From: Panonychus citri
Lineage: Eukaryota > Arthropoda > Arachnida > Trombidiformes > Tetranychidae
Direction: 5' to 3'
Assembly: GCF_014898815.1 (NCBI RefSeq)
Contig: NW_026515520.1
Coordinates: 124,001-188,000 of the forward strand
DNA: 64,000 nt
Below the pieces are notes generated by a model. That model had not been told where the DNA came from and ran no database searches. It was given only the letters and a program-made list of their open reading frames with translations. A program made the position numbers and the translations under genes. Each line of letters begins with the position of its first letter. Within the stretch, counting starts at the first letter, position 1. Positions 21,696-35,088 of this stretch are shown piece after piece.

Positions 21696-24351
21696 TTATT
21701 CGATTAGTTGAACATAATTAGCTGGAAAAAGTCCATAGGTTCCATCGGGAGCCATTCCCTGCCACCAACCAACATCAACTTGTTCAATATGAGTAATTAT
21801 ATCATCAGGATCAAAAGTGATTTCGGTTTCATCAGCTGCTTGGTAATCGTATAAAGCACGTGCACGTAGCCCATACTCAGATTTAGGGAACTTTTTCTCG
21901 GCTTCTTCGAGGAATTTTCTTTCTGCTTCTGATTCATCTTCAGGTTCCTCCGTGTGTTCAGTTGGCTTTTCTTCTTCTTCTTCAGCATTTTCCTCACCTT
22001 CTTCTGCAATATCTTCTAAAGTGTCCAGATATGAAGATTTAACGGTGAAATAATGATTCTCATCAGATTCAAGATTAGTTGATGAGAAAACTAAATCACT
22101 TGGTTTCCACATTTTGTATACATCAAACTCCTCATCTTCCAATTCTTCAGCATTAAGTATATCTTCAGATTGCTTATCATTAAGCTCTTCTTCAGTCTCA
22201 TGAATTTCAGCGTTCAGATTATCTTCACCATGATCAAGTCCAGGTTCAGGAGATGGAGTTGTGATAACAGTTGATTCAACGTTGAGCGTTTGTTCAGTTT
22301 TGGAAGGCAAATTTGATTTTGGTGTCGATTCTTTATCCACTTTAAGTGTCTCCAAAACTTGAGTCTCTTTTTCCAACGGTTGTTTTCCATTCATCAAATC
22401 TTTTATCTCTTTATTTTCACTCACTTCTTGGTCAATTTCGTCAATGATTTTAACTTTCGCTTTAAATGTATCTGTTGGTGACAAAGAAAAAAAACAAAAT
22501 TGTTCAGTATTGGATTGGAATAGATTAGCCATTTACTTACCATTTAATTGATCGGCTGAATTTTGAGCAGGTTGTTGATCACTGGACTCGGTGGTTTTGT
22601 GCATGGATTGAGTTTTAATATCTTGTGGTTCATTGTTAGAATTTTGTTTAGATAATATTAGGGGATCTCGAATTTTTCTTAAAGGTTTTTCGGCCATGAT
22701 CGGGGGTTTACCTTCTTCGAACGCTTTCTTGAAACTTTCAACTCGACTTTTAACATAACTGGAAGCTTTGGCTTCTTCAGAGTTTGATCCATTATTTTGA
22801 CCGTTTGCGATTTCATCGTCTTTCACTTTAATCCATTGGTTATCGGCGACACTTCTTATTCCTATTTTAGATCGATCAAACTCCTTTCTGATGTCTTTTT
22901 CCGTTTTGATCTCAGTTTTCGTTGATCTGATTATAGTGATTTTCTCTTCAGATGCTTCATCTAATTGTCTTTCTACAAGTATTTTCTCTCGAGCTGATCT
23001 CTCTTCCTCAAGTCGCTTTTTCTCCTCGAATCGTCTTTTATTATCTTCTTCTTGTACTTTACTCCAAAAAGTTTCCCGTTTGACTACATCGATCTCTTTC
23101 TGTGGTTGAATCCTTTTATAATTGGTACCGACAGGACTAACATTCTCAACAATCGATCTCTCCTTAAGGTTAAATGAATGGATAGAAATTCTTTCCAATT
23201 TTTTGATTATACTAGTCGGTTCAACGTCATCTTCATTTCTTGCCTCTATTGTCATGTTTGCTCCACGGAAAAATTTGGCAACATCGTTGATATGATTGGC
23301 ACAGGTCATTTTACGAGCTGGTTGAGCTCCTTCTCCTTGCTAAATGGAGATGAACAAAGAGAGAGAAAGAGAGAGAGAGAGAGGAAAAAGTAAACAAAAG
23401 ATTAATCATCTTGACAAGAGATAAAACCGTCTATGTGGTCAGAGACAAAACAAATCTCATCTTCTATTAACTGGTAATCATCAACAGATTGATTAAATTG
23501 AATATACGTGGACAAACAAATGACTAAGCGAAATTTTGTTCAACCAGAGCCGACGCCCAAAGAGTATATAAAATCGTTGAATCATTTGAGAATCAGAAAC
23601 ACAATCATATCCTTCAACACTTTACAATATCATCAATAGATTAATCTACAAGTGATTCTAAACTCACTATTTAACTGAAGATAAAATAAACAACAATTAA
23701 AGTAATTGGTGTTATAGACCATGAAGGTTTCATGGTAGTAAGAAGGAGAGAGAGAGAGAGAGTAAGAAAAAAGCTTCAACAGATTAAATCAGAAACCCAA
23801 TGAATTAAGAGAAAGTATTGAAAGAATATGAGTGTAAATTGATTGACAGAATAAGAAACCAACCCAATTGATTATGAAGTATTTTGGAAGATCTGAATTA
23901 GCTGATTGGTATCTACAGAAGGCATACATGATCCGAGAAATGGAAAATTGATCAGCCAAATCTTCAAGTCCATTTCCACTTGCAACCAATTCAAGACAAT
24001 CCGATTGATTCTCGTAACCATACACAGCCCTAGATGCAGAAAAAAAAAATTAAAAAAAGATAATAAAGGTGAGTGATTAGCTTAATTGCTCATCAGGTAA
24101 ATAACAATAATAATTTAGATTGATTAGAATAGAAACAAAACAAAACAGATGATGACTATAAAAGGTAATAATAAATAGAGAAACTATTACAAGAGAGATA
24201 CAAACGGATAGGAAAGGGAAGAGAGAAATTGATTAAATTGAAAGAGAAATGATTAACTAATCACTTACCAACTAGTATCACTTTTTTCATTGACAACCTC
24301 CTTCCATGATGAAACGAGATCTCGTTGATATTTATCGAAATTAACTGGCAT
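21696..24351 (-). CDS. DBNL: Drebrin-like protein / actin-binding protein 1 (ADF-H + SH3)
   Basis: Abp1/drebrin-like adaptor that binds F-actin through an ADF-homology domain and couples it to endocytosis through an SH3 domain. Four exons: 24351-24269, 24029-23864, 23339-22541 and 22471-21696; all phases agree, giving 607 residues (human 430). Exons 1-3 encode the ADF-H domain (about residues 1-135, with SDTSWAVYGYE, IMYAFCRYQ, LPKYFIINWQGEG and CANHINDVAKFF). A charged EE/KR-rich helical region (KRRFEEKKRLEEERSAREK) follows, then a long acidic Glu-rich disordered region with a run of Glu, and a C-terminal SH3 (about 548-607, ARALYDYQAADETEITFDP to GLFPANYVQLIE). The exon 2 donor is GTTGGT, weaker than the others. 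The acidic insert explains the extra length. Confidence 0.93.
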
Positions 24352-24997
24352 TGTGATTGTAAAAGTCTATCAACAGAATTAGAAAAAAAAAACAAAACAA
24401 ATTGCCAATCAAGATGAACAAAGTGCTTCTGATGTAAGTGATGATGACCGGTAAAAGGAGATAATCAAGATGACATCTAAGTTCTGATTGAGGTTGAAGG
24501 TGAACAGGTGATAATTGGTTAAGTGTGATGGTCAATAACAATTGAATTAATTGTAAAGTAAATCAGATAATTAGAAAGAAGAAGAAGAAGATTAAAGGTA
24601 AATGGATGAACGTTGAACTTGCTTGCAAAAAGTGAACAAAATTTCAACACAGAGAATAACAAATAACAAACAGCATAACCTAAGAGAGGAAAAAGAAGAT
24701 GATGAAAAGAAAGAGAATTAGAAAGAGATGAGGAAAAGAAAGAGAATTTATCATCCTGTTTGGCTCTTTCTTTTTCTAATGGTAACTTTTGGGTTACTCT
24801 TTTTTTTTTCATTCAATTTTCTTTTCGAAAGAAATGGCAAATAAATCGGTAGACAGACACGAGGTGGCGTTCGTTCAATTCTTGTTTTGAATCACCAACA
24901 CGCTCTTGATGTTGGTTTGGTTTTTTTCATCCTCATCATCACTTTAAATTATTCTCATATGTGAGTACATTGGATTTTGTATTTGATTCATTTTGAA
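24352..24997. promoter_or_regulatory. Divergent upstream region of drebrin-like and SRF genes
   Basis: About 650 bases between two divergent start codons. Purine-rich on the plus strand toward DBNL. No clear TATA box. An isolated GC-richer patch with AGGTGGCG at about 24870 is a weak relative of the GATGGCGC motif. Confidence 0.5.
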
Positions 24998-27900
24998 ATG
25001 ACAACAAACAGTGTTGATTTTTATTTATCACAAGAAAACAATCTTTTGTGTATCCCTGATCATGGCCAATCACAGCAACAGCAACAGCAACATCAGCATC
25101 AACAACATCAACATCAACAACCCCAACCCCAACAACAACAACAACAACAACAACAATCGTCAACTGAGTGGACCAATGGGTCAACAACACTATCGTTAGT
25201 TCATCATCAATTACACCATCATCAACAACAATCATCACAACAATCACAACAACAACAACAACAACAACAACATTCTGACACCTTATCCCCTGTTTCTAAT
25301 CCCAGACAAAGTCCAACTATAACTAAACGTTACTTGACCGAATACATATCGGAAAATGGCTCCGTCAATGACACTTGTAGTTCTGAACCACTGCCCAAAA
25401 AGTTACATACCAATGGTAAAAAGACTAAAGGTCGAGTTAAGATCAAAATGGAGTTTATTGATAATAAATTGAGACGATACACTACGTTCAGTAAAAGAAA
25501 ATCAGGAATCATGAAAAAGGTAAATGAAAATTTTCTAGATTCACTTTAACCACTTTTCTACTTTTGTTTTTGTCATTTTAAATTCATTTGTCCAATGATA
25601 GTTAATTTAACAGTCACACACACAGCCAGCCAGTTGATGAGAGGAAGAAAAAAAAACTCTAAGCTAAATAGCATTTTGTCAACAATTTTAATCCAATTGG
25701 GCAATTGGATTATAATTGTTGATAGACTAGAGACCCAGTGAAGCAAGAAAAAAAAAATAGACAGAGGAGGAAGAAGATGATGAGGTAAGGTAGGCAGAAA
25801 TGCTAAAGATATTTATACAAATCGTTTCTGCAAAGAGGGTAAAAGTTAGAAGATGATGAGGATGAAGATATTTCTCTTAAAGCAGCAATTATAGCTCATT
25901 GTGAGAGAGAATGGAAGAAGAGGAGAACGAGCTAAGCTTAGATGTTTTCTTTTTTTTCCATGTATCTTCCATGTTCGAGAAAAAGAAGAAGAAAAAAAAT
26001 TAAAACTGAAGCCTCTCACCAAAGTTCGTGGTGAAACTTGAATCAGTTCCAAGTTTGTTTCCTTAAGGAAAAAAAAAGAAAAACAAGAATTTCGAAAAGC
26101 TCGTTGAAGATGAAATGGATAAAAATACCATAGGCTGTGTTCTCAAGATAAACTGACAACAGAAACTCGATACAACAACTTACCACTACCAATACCTCAT
26201 CAAATTCCCGGTGTGTCTAACGTTGCATGATAGAAGATGATGAAGATGAAGATGGTAAAAATAAGGATGCTGATGATTAGAAGAAACAAAAAAAAGTTGT
26301 TTATCCACCAAGACCCATGTTGATGTTGATGATGATCATCATTATCACTCAATATCATCAACAACCATATGAACATAATCAACTGGATCATCACCATTCT
26401 GATGATCAATTCAGCTTATCAATGAATGAAAAATAACAGGATTACAATAAATTAATATGATTACTTTTTTTTTGAGAAAAAAAAAAGTTGATCCAAGTTG
26501 TAAAAATGTCACAAATCTTAATCGGGATAATCCTTGACTGTTGAAACTTTTATTCATTTGGCTCTTTATTTTTTTTTTGTTCACATTTTTAGGAAAGCAA
26601 AATTTGTCAACTACTGTAGCGTATTTTGTTTTTTACCATCTCTTGCTAATCTTTTTCATCTTCTTCATCTTTGTCATTCATTTGTCTTCAGGCTTACGAA
26701 CTATCAACCCTAACGGGAACCCAAGTCATGCTCTTGGTAGCAAGTGAAACTGGTCATGTTTATACCTTTGCAACCAAAAAATTGAAACCAATGATAACCA
26801 GTGACACAGGTAAAGCCTTAATTAAGACTTGCCTATTCTCACCTGAACCACAGACCAATGGTTACGATCCTAGAATGTCATCAACTGGTTACGAAGAGAC
26901 GGAATTAAGTTATTCTGTTAACGATGATTCGTCTGAAAAGGTGAGCCTTAACCCATATTTCGCGATTTGAGTGGAACAATTAAAAACAAACAGACAATTA
27001 AAAAGACAAAACAAAAATCCTACCGGTTGATTTATTTATTCAACCTCTATTTTTCCATATAATTTAATGACACAACAATTAACACCTTAATCTTCATCTA
27101 TTACTTTTAATCCCACGAGAACAGTATGTTAATGTAATAATTTGTTGACTCAAGTTGTTGAGAACTAAGAGTTTTAATAAATTGTTATAATCGGAAGTCA
27201 TTGAGTATCACTGATTTACCTTTAACATATTGTTCTCGCCTTTATTATCAATATAACTTCACTAATCAACTAACTAACTAATTAATTAATATTTTCCTTT
27301 ATTTAATTTCTCTCTCTCTCTCTCTTTCTCATTTTTCTATCTTTTCTTCATCTGGAAGTCTTCGGTTGGTTTTGAGAATTGAAACTTATCTCTGTTGAAA
27401 AGAAAACACTGAATATCTGAAACTGAACTTTATCTCTCTCTCTCTCTCTCTCTATTTCTCAATAAAACTGGAATTGGAATTTCAGAGGTCGAATATTTTT
27501 CTCCAAGACCTGAAACCTCTGGTCACAAGACTAGAAAAGCAAAAATTTAGAATCAAATCTCTAATCTCAATCAATTAACATCACAATCAACCTGATTCGG
27601 GTGTTCGATTAACGATAATCAAACAATAATAATAATAAAAAAAAACTGATTTCGAAAATCAAATCACTGCCAAAGCATTAAAACCCCACCGATGATTACA
27701 ATTATCAACCTAATTACACTTGTTAATCCACCACCACCACCACCACCGAACCACCTAACCCACCATCTCTAAAATGCTATTGCATTAGAATTATTTTCTA
27801 TTGTTAAATTAAAACCAAATCCATCCAAAATTATCAACCCAATTGATAATCCAATCAAATTTACATATAAATATAAATTAGTTAAACTAAATATTACAAG

Positions 27901-30900
27901 ATAGAAAAGGTCTATTATTAATTTGTGTCCATATGAAAGTTTATTTTACTCGTATTTGAAATCCAGTTAATCAAATTACCTCAATTGTAAATCGATAATA
28001 AAAAGGCTCATCTAAACTTTCACTTGTCCACAATTTAATTGTAATCAACGTTTTTTTAAAGTTAAACAGATTCATCGGTAAGATGATTTCTCTCCAACCT
28101 TGACTAACTTGTTAGTTGAGTCTTGTTTTCTGTTTACTCACTTATAGTAAATCTATTGACTTGATAATAATAACAATTTTGACCATTCGAGGTTAATCCG
28201 ATCAATTAACGAGCCCCAATGGTCAGTTAGATAATTTTAATTACGATAAGTTAATTTGTTTTATCAAAACTAATAGATTGATATGGAACAAAACTTTCAA
28301 TGTTAATAACTACGACTAATTAAATACAATTTAGTTACCATGTGGTTAAAAACAAAAAGGTGAACATAGTAAACTGAATTAAGATTTACAATCAGGTTTT
28401 CTATCATTTATCTTATTAATCAACTACAATATGTTATATACTATAAATTTTGATTCGCTTTCCTTTCACCTTTTTACCTAAATTTTCATTGAGAAAAAAA
28501 AATTTACTCTCTTTATACTTATTGTAATTACTACGAACTTTTCTATCGTAAGCCTTACTACGTTAACATGATACGTACTCATGTAAGTTAATTGTTAATC
28601 AAATAATCGTAGGTTGTTAAATCATGAATGACGAAGTGAATAATTAGCGAGAAAAAAAAACGGAAACGAAAAATATAATCGTAGGTGTCGATATGTAGGC
28701 TATTTAAGATATAGTTTTTACTTTCATTCATTTAATTATTTATAATTCTTTCATTTTCGAAACTGATTTTCTTAAGTTTTTCGAGTATTTCTGTTATCAT
28801 TTCTCTAATTAACTCAAATTGCTTCTCGATATTCTGATATCAATGAATAATAGTCAAGAACAGAGCGAGAAAAAATATTCATAACTCGCTAATAAATGAT
28901 GAACAATCAGAGGATTTTTACAATGGTGATTGTAATATAAATTTCTGCATCCATGTTTCGTTTAAATGATAAGCAAAGTACAGTTACGATAGGCCGTTAA
29001 TTCATATAATTGTGTTGATAAAATAATTCTGAACAACACCCATTCCTTAAACCGTAGGCTGCTACACGTTAATTAGTTTGAGGTTTTTTCTACTTGTAGG
29101 TGTTGAATTGTCAAATCATAAAATCAATCGCACAAGTTAATTACATTTTTGTTATATAATTAGGCTTTTTTTTATTGTCATCTAATTAGAATAGTTGAAA
29201 TAATTATACAATTACGAGAGATATTCAGTTGGATAACAAATAATAAAAAAAGACGAGCATCATTACCAAAGTTTACTTGTGACTTTCATATTAACTAACA
29301 CAATAATTACGAACTAATAAATTAACACAATTAATGTTTTTCTCGTTATAAAAACTGACCAATAAATATACTCATTCACATTATTTTCTTTTTTTTTCGA
29401 TCAATGTTTAATATCTGTTCTCATCAACCGTCATATCCTATTCCTCATCCTGTCCCATGATTGTCGACGTTATCAACTATTGGCGACTTATCCATATCTC
29501 ACCCTGTTTCTATCATATCTGTTGCACGATACCTGATCTGTGTAATGATTTTCCACCGCCGATAATAATAATAATTCCTATGCAACCTCTTTTCCTTGGT
29601 AACCCTTTTCCCTTCACCTCGACTTTTGTCCTGAGAACAGTTATCAACGACATCGAATTATAATTTATCTGCTTGCATTCAATTCCCGGATTCAACATCA
29701 TCTGAACTGCATCATAATTCAAATCCCAATAATAATTATCTTTACATCTTGGACAATTTAAATTGTGACAATTCAACGATGAATGTCAATATAAATAGCT
29801 CAACAAACCTTCCTTTACCACCCTTCGGAACGATCCATTCCTAGGACCAGCAACCGATGATTATGAAAACTATCAATTAACAGCACATTTCAATAGTAAT
29901 AACAATAATAATAACCGTCATCATCATCATCATCATCATCATCCTGACGACGATTGTCATCTTAATCATCTTAATCATCCGCATCATCTTTCACCAGTTA
30001 ATAGCTCATCATCACATCTTGATTCATTTTCATCAACTCATTCCAATCAACATGACCAACTGCAACCAGCTAATCAACTTAATCATCACAATATTGTGAA
30101 TAACAATTTACATCAACAGATAACAATTAATATTGATTTACCTGAAACACAATTAACCGATGCTCCAAATACAAATGATTTAACATGCTCGTATCCATTT
30201 TCATCTTTAATTTGTTAATCTCAATCAAGAAGCAATATAATATAATATATTAGACCAACTCGATAATCGATATTTAAATCTACAATAAACATATCTTGAC
30301 CATGATAATAATTAATTTAATTCGTACAACAAATTGCAACAATTAAATCTACACCCTTGATAGAGCTTTAAAAGGAACCCAATTGCATGATTGCTTATCA
30401 TCAACAAAACTTATTCATCATTCATAAATCAATTGTTAACTGTTAATTTCACTCTTTTAATCAAATGTTACTTAATTAAATTAATTTTTTTTCTCTCTCT
30501 CACACAATCATATTCAATTAGAATACATTATTTACCATCAATTTGTTTTACTATCGATGATCAAGTAAACCTAACGTAACATGTTCAATGGAGACAAAAG
30601 TTTCCCTCGATTTTTCAATTCAATCGAACTGAATTAAATCGTAAAATTTGATTGTATCATTAATTTGTTGTTTTTTTCTGTTTCCTGATGATTTCAATTT
30701 CTACCAACAACTTTCACTCACACCCACACTATCACAATTAACCAATCAAATTGTTAAGTAAACCAGTTCAAATCAAGACAAACCTGAATTCACCTACACA
30801 AATAACAACATGATTACAATTAAAATCCTATAGAATCAATTTGAAATGAAAATCCTAACTAATGATGATACTTAATACCTTACCTATAAGATTCTGGCCT

Positions 30901-33621
30901 AGTTAATTAAGAAAATGTGATTAATTGTAAATCCATTTGTTGATTGTTATTGTGAGTATGAAACTGCATTGACAATTTAGATTCAATTTAAATTCATTTT
31001 ACAGACTAAATTTTGGTTAATTAATCTTCCTTTGATGAGAATTTTTTTTTGTTTTCAATTGTACTTTGATTGTTATGAAATTTTAATTGTTTATTTATCG
31101 TTAATCAGTTGATTGTTTTCTCCCCATAATAATCTGGTGTTTAATGTTTAATTGAATCAAGGTGATAATCCTTGGTAATAGTTATCATATCATTACCTAA
31201 TTAAATTATTAATTGGTGTGTTTAACATTTGATTGAATTAATTAATTGCATTTTCAGGAGGAAATCAAAACATGATCACATAGATTTCCTGACTGATTCA
31301 ATCAATTCCTGATCATAATCTTATACATACTTGACTTTAATTAGTTATTATCTTAATCTCGATACGTTTAATCAGAGATTCAAATATAAGTTAACTTTCA
31401 ATGTAAAAAAAAGTGGCAAAAATCATGATAATTATTGATTGACATTAGAATAGTTTAATCAAGAGAAGAGCTTTAATTTACTTTATAACATCAATTGGAT
31501 TAGGATTAGGATTAGATTTTCAATTTCTGTTGGGAAATTATCCCTTTTCATGCTAATCTTTTACCATGTAAACAAATTTTCAAATTGTTTATTTTTGTAA
31601 CCTAATTATCATGGGCTTTGATTGAGTAAACATTTTAATCAGGGTTATCCAATTGTTGCACAATTATAATCATGTTTTAAATGATTGTGAAACAACAGAC
31701 ACAAAACATAATTAATTGTGATATTCATTTTCTTTTCTCATGATTTTGATTCATTTTGCTCATCAGGATGAAGAGGATTCGTCATCATCCCAAGGTATTT
31801 TCTCATCTTCAACAGGAGCCATTGGAACAACATCAAATTCATCCAACAGTAATCACAATAATCAGTCCTCGTCCTCATTATCTAATCTTTATCATCAACA
31901 ACAGCAAGGAAAGCAACAATTAACTACTGCACTTGCATTAACAACAACCAAAGGCAATTGTATCAACTCATCTTCGTCTTCATCCTCATCCTCAAGTCCA
32001 TCTCCATCAGGTTTATCTTCAATATCTATTATGCCAAACAATTGTTCAACCAAATCATCTAATCAAGCCAGTAATCACAATTTATCATCGACAGTTACAT
32101 TGATTGATTCAAAACCAGCAACGACTTTACCTCTTAAATTAACTACTTCAACCAACACAATCAACCGTTCAATTGGATTGTCCAACAATCATAATGATAA
32201 TAACACGGGAACAACTTTCACTGCCGCTATTTTAGGTAATTGATAAATTAGAATCGACTAATTATTATATTTTCTGTTGGTATCATTGAAACTTCTAATT
32301 GATCATCTTAATTCAATTGGAGATACATTCATCTTTGATTATTTAAAGAACCAGATTCTAAGACAATATGACTTGTTTACTTGAACCGAATCCAAGAAAA
32401 TTTTCAATTGTGTCATCTTCTATTAGTAAATTGTCAGACAAAATTAAAATTCACTATTAACTTGGAAAGTTAATTCATCCACATCTTAGAACTGATTAAA
32501 ATTGTATTCGTTGATTATCAAGCTGATTTTATTAAATTGAAAGCGAACAGTAAAGAATCTCCTTACTCTTGATTAAAACCTCAGTCACATATTGATAGTT
32601 AGTAGAATTTAATCACAAGATAATTATCATATAAGATTCGATCAATTAACCGTGCAACTGATTAGCTTAAGGATTATATTTAATCTATACTTCATCCTAT
32701 CGAAGGGTAATCTCATCACTAATAATTGATCTGTCAAAACTTTTCCTGGTCAATAGATTTATTCATGATCTTAAACGTTTCGAGTCACTCGTAGTCTTTA
32801 TGATAATAAGTAACCTTCATTAATGTATTTCTAACTAATTCGCCCTCGTACAGGATTTGCGATCATCTAGATCGATGTTTTTTTCCTGTTAAACATCCTC
32901 ATTAGTTATCACACTTTCGCTATTCTGATTAACTACCCACAATAAAATTCACCCACGGTTTAAGTAAATTAGAACAATCTTATCTTTAACGTAACAATTG
33001 AAATGAATTGAGATTTCAACTTTTAATCAACTGTATTAACATTAAATAAATGTCATCTATTACTTTTATCTCATTATTAGGAGGGATTTTACCTCAATCA
33101 ACTTTATCGAATAGGAATTCAAACTCGCAAGAGTCACATGAATCGAATGGATCAATGAATTCAACAACAGTTTATAAAATACCTGAGTTCGGGGCATCTT
33201 CATTGTCCGATCAAAGGTTATCATCTAAGTTAACATCGCCGCTGTTCAACACTGGTAAATGAATTGTAATCAAATTGTCGATTCTTACTAATCATATTTT
33301 AACTTGACAATTTTATTTATACAGGTAATGTTGTTTTATGTACCAACCAGACCGCCACTAGCAATGGTTATATGTACCACACGCCTCAAGGGGTTGTTTA
33401 TGCAACTAATCCTAATTCGTTGTTTGCAGAAAGCCTAATTTTGAAATTTGGACAGAATTTGAGCCAAAAAAACCATTGTAGAGATGACTTCGAATAGCAA
33501 AAAATCTATTGATAGTTTTGATCAAAGCACTAGCTATGTTAATCGTACCAAACGTGAGTCAATCTCTCCAACTGGAAATAACGATTCGGATCATGTAAGA
33601 ATGAAGTTCAATAAATCGTAA
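24998..33621 (+). CDS. SRF: Serum response factor (blistered), five exons with a frame break in the last
   Basis: MADS-box transcription factor that binds CArG boxes and controls actin and muscle genes. Exons: 24998-25519, 26692-26940, 31767-32235, 33081-33254 and 33325 onward; phases 0, 0, 1, 1 all match. Residues 1-142 are rich in Gln/His; the MADS and SAM domains span about 143-225 (GRVKIKMEFIDNKLRRYTTFSKRKSGIMKK, AYELSTLTGTQVMLLVASETGHVYTFAT) and are almost identical to human SRF, with intron 1 cutting the MADS box after IMKK. Exon 2 ends after STGYEETELSYSV. Exon 3 is Ser/Asn/Gln-rich. Exon 5 carries GYMYHTPQGVVYA, resembling the human MMYPSPHAVMYAP region. Read literally, exon 5 stops at 33497 (about 528 residues). 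One base fewer in the A7 run at 33466-33472 would instead run in frame to 33621, a Ser-rich tail. Start chosen at the first ATG of the open Gln-rich frame. Confidence 0.88.
26941..29640. other. SRF intron 2, first part
   Basis: AT-rich intron sequence with small TC runs at 27309-27327 and 27431-27454, and a (CCA)n tract near 27730. No coding exon recognised before the candidate acceptor at 29640. Confidence 0.5.
29641..30218 (+). CDS. Candidate unlisted His/Asn-rich coding exon inside SRF intron 2, read in two frames
   Basis: A pyrimidine-rich tract ends in gaacag at 29640, a good acceptor. From 29641 a phase-0 frame (compatible with SRF exon 2, which also ends in phase 0) runs 67 codons (LSTTSNYNLSACIQFPD... 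to PPFGTIHS) and stops at 29842-29844. Just upstream, another frame opens at 29799 and runs 139 codons to TAA at 30216-30218. It reads NDPFLGPATDDYENYQL, an eight-His run, many Asn/His/Ser, and ends CSYPFSSLIC. Codon use and composition are protein-like in both parts and unlike the flanking intron. The simplest model is one alternative terminal exon of SRF with a single-base indel between 29799 and 29841. A nested gene is the alternative. No domain recognised. Confidence 0.5.
30219..31766. other. SRF intron 2, remainder
   Basis: AT-rich. A short TTAGGA triplicate occurs near 31500. No coding signal. Confidence 0.5.
32236..33080. other. SRF intron 3
   Basis: AT-rich intron of 845 bases; nothing recognised. 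Confidence 0.6.
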
Positions 33622-34048
33622 AAATTTTGTTTATAAATTCAATAAGAAATGGCTATGAAAATAAATGTTTCAATAAATTCATAAGTTTACCTGACTGATC
33701 GAACCAAATAAATTAAAGGGTGTGTAGTTTAAAAACTGAAATTTAGAGATAAGAAAATAACTGGTAAAAGGTTAGCTTATCTTTTTTTCTTACCTTTGTC
33801 TTTGTGATTTTCTTATCTCTTAATTTCAGTTTTTAAACTACTGTACACACCCTTTAAAAGATTATAGTTGTAGAAATCTTGTAAATCTTCTCATTAACAA
33901 GCTTAAAGTAACTTTCTTAATAAGAAATGGCAGCTCGTGGCTTTTGATAGATGAAAAATGCAAAGAACTTGATAATGTAGAAGTAATAAGTCAATTAAAC
34001 AAAAAAACTTGAATTTTAATTAAAGGAAATATCAATACTCAAAGAACC
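33622..34048. other. SRF 3' flank containing an inverted-repeat element
   Basis: Separates SRF from the COG1/XPO7 rearranged block. Holds the hairpin at 33713-33857. The 13-mer AATAAGAAATGGC occurs directly repeated at 33641-33653 and 33919-33931, about 60 bases outside each arm. Confidence 0.5.
33713..33857. repeat. Long inverted repeat (about 46-51 base arms), MITE-like or hairpin RNA-like
   Basis: Left arm 33713-33758 and right arm 33807-33857 are near-perfect reverse complements. They share TAAAGGGTGTGTA, AGTTTAAAAACTGAAATT and AGAGATAAGAAAAT; the right arm carries a few extra bases (CAGTA). The inner loop also has short complementary words (GGTAA/TTACC). I see no coding capacity. Could be a small non-autonomous transposon or a transcribed hairpin. 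Confidence 0.7.
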
Positions 34049-35088
34049 ATTCATTTGATCAGAAAAATCTTGGATTAAATCAGTTAATTGTTGAGAAAAA
34101 TAATTAAAGAAATCTTTTCACTGAATGGTTGACATATTTTAATGTTCTCTTCGAAAAGAGCGAAAGCTTTGCGATCGAAATTCACTTCTCTCCAAACCAC
34201 ATCGACTTTCGAACCTGTTTCTTTATCGATAGTAAATTGCGATTCAATTGAATTTTCTAGTAATGAATAAGCCTCGTTCAGACCGAAGTCGATCAAATTT
34301 TCAAACGTTCATTTACTTGCTCCCAGCTTTAATATTTAAGACGAGAGTTTACACTGTCCTCGGATCTCAATAGAACAATTATTGAATCAACTTTATCCAC
34401 AGTTTCATAGAATAGAGGCATAATATTTTTCGCGATTCTTTCAATCCAATTGTTGACCATTTTCCTTAATTTAGTTAGAAAATCGGCCAGTTCCATGTCT
34501 TCAATGAACACCAAATACGATAATCGGCAAATATTTCCAAACAGATTGATAGCGATCGATTCGAATTGGTCATCGAACAATTTAACTAATTGTTTGAATC
34601 GTGTCTCCAAAAAAATTTCCAATAATTGTTCAGGTTTGAGAGAAAGTAAATTTGAACAACAGGTTAAATTTGATCTTATTTCGTGTGGATCACAAGGTGG
34701 GTCAACATATTCAATATTTCTGGTGATTCGTTCAACCAAAATGAAAGAGAAATTCTTGATAATTGTTCCATATTGAGCTATCTTGTTTGGTCCGTTCATT
34801 TGATTTTTGGAAATTTTCTCCAAATCTTGAAGAACCATACACACTTGTAAACTTCTTCAAATCTTGATAATAAATCTTTATACTTTTCCCTGTGAGAAAC
34901 CAAAGAGAAAATATTGATCATAATGATGATGATTAATTAGAAAGAAAGAGAATAGAAAATCAAATTCCTTACCCAATAACTGCTTTAAGATCATCTTTCT
35001 TTTTCTCTACTTCTTTTGAAAGAGTATTTTTGGTCGAAACAATTTGATGGATTGACGATCTTTCAAATAATATCTCAATGTTTTCCAT
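34049..35088 (-). pseudogene. Inverted, broken COG1 copy (copy a)
   Basis: Minus-strand copy of COG1 starting at an ATG at 35088. Exon 1 (35088-34973) and its donor are kept. The next exon begins normally at 34889 but is fused, after a few codons, to mid-exon-3 sequence, so most of exon 2 and the start of exon 3 are deleted. The body (KIAQYGTIIKNFSFILVERITRNIEYVDPP and onward) stays open to a stop in place of the codon after NSRL. Further COG1 blocks follow with deletions, ending in a piece equal to DLIQDFSDQM near 34049. Too many joins to encode COG1. Compare with the intact gene at 40615-42890. Confidence 0.85.

Noticed and set aside
25846..26409. Minus-strand genes inside SRF intron 1
   Set aside because: Low-complexity hydrophobic or Met/Ile-rich reads with no motif; typical chance frames in purine-rich DNA.
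34450..34776. Plus-strand gene across the inverted COG1 copy
   Set aside because: It is the antisense of recognisable COG1 coding sequence.
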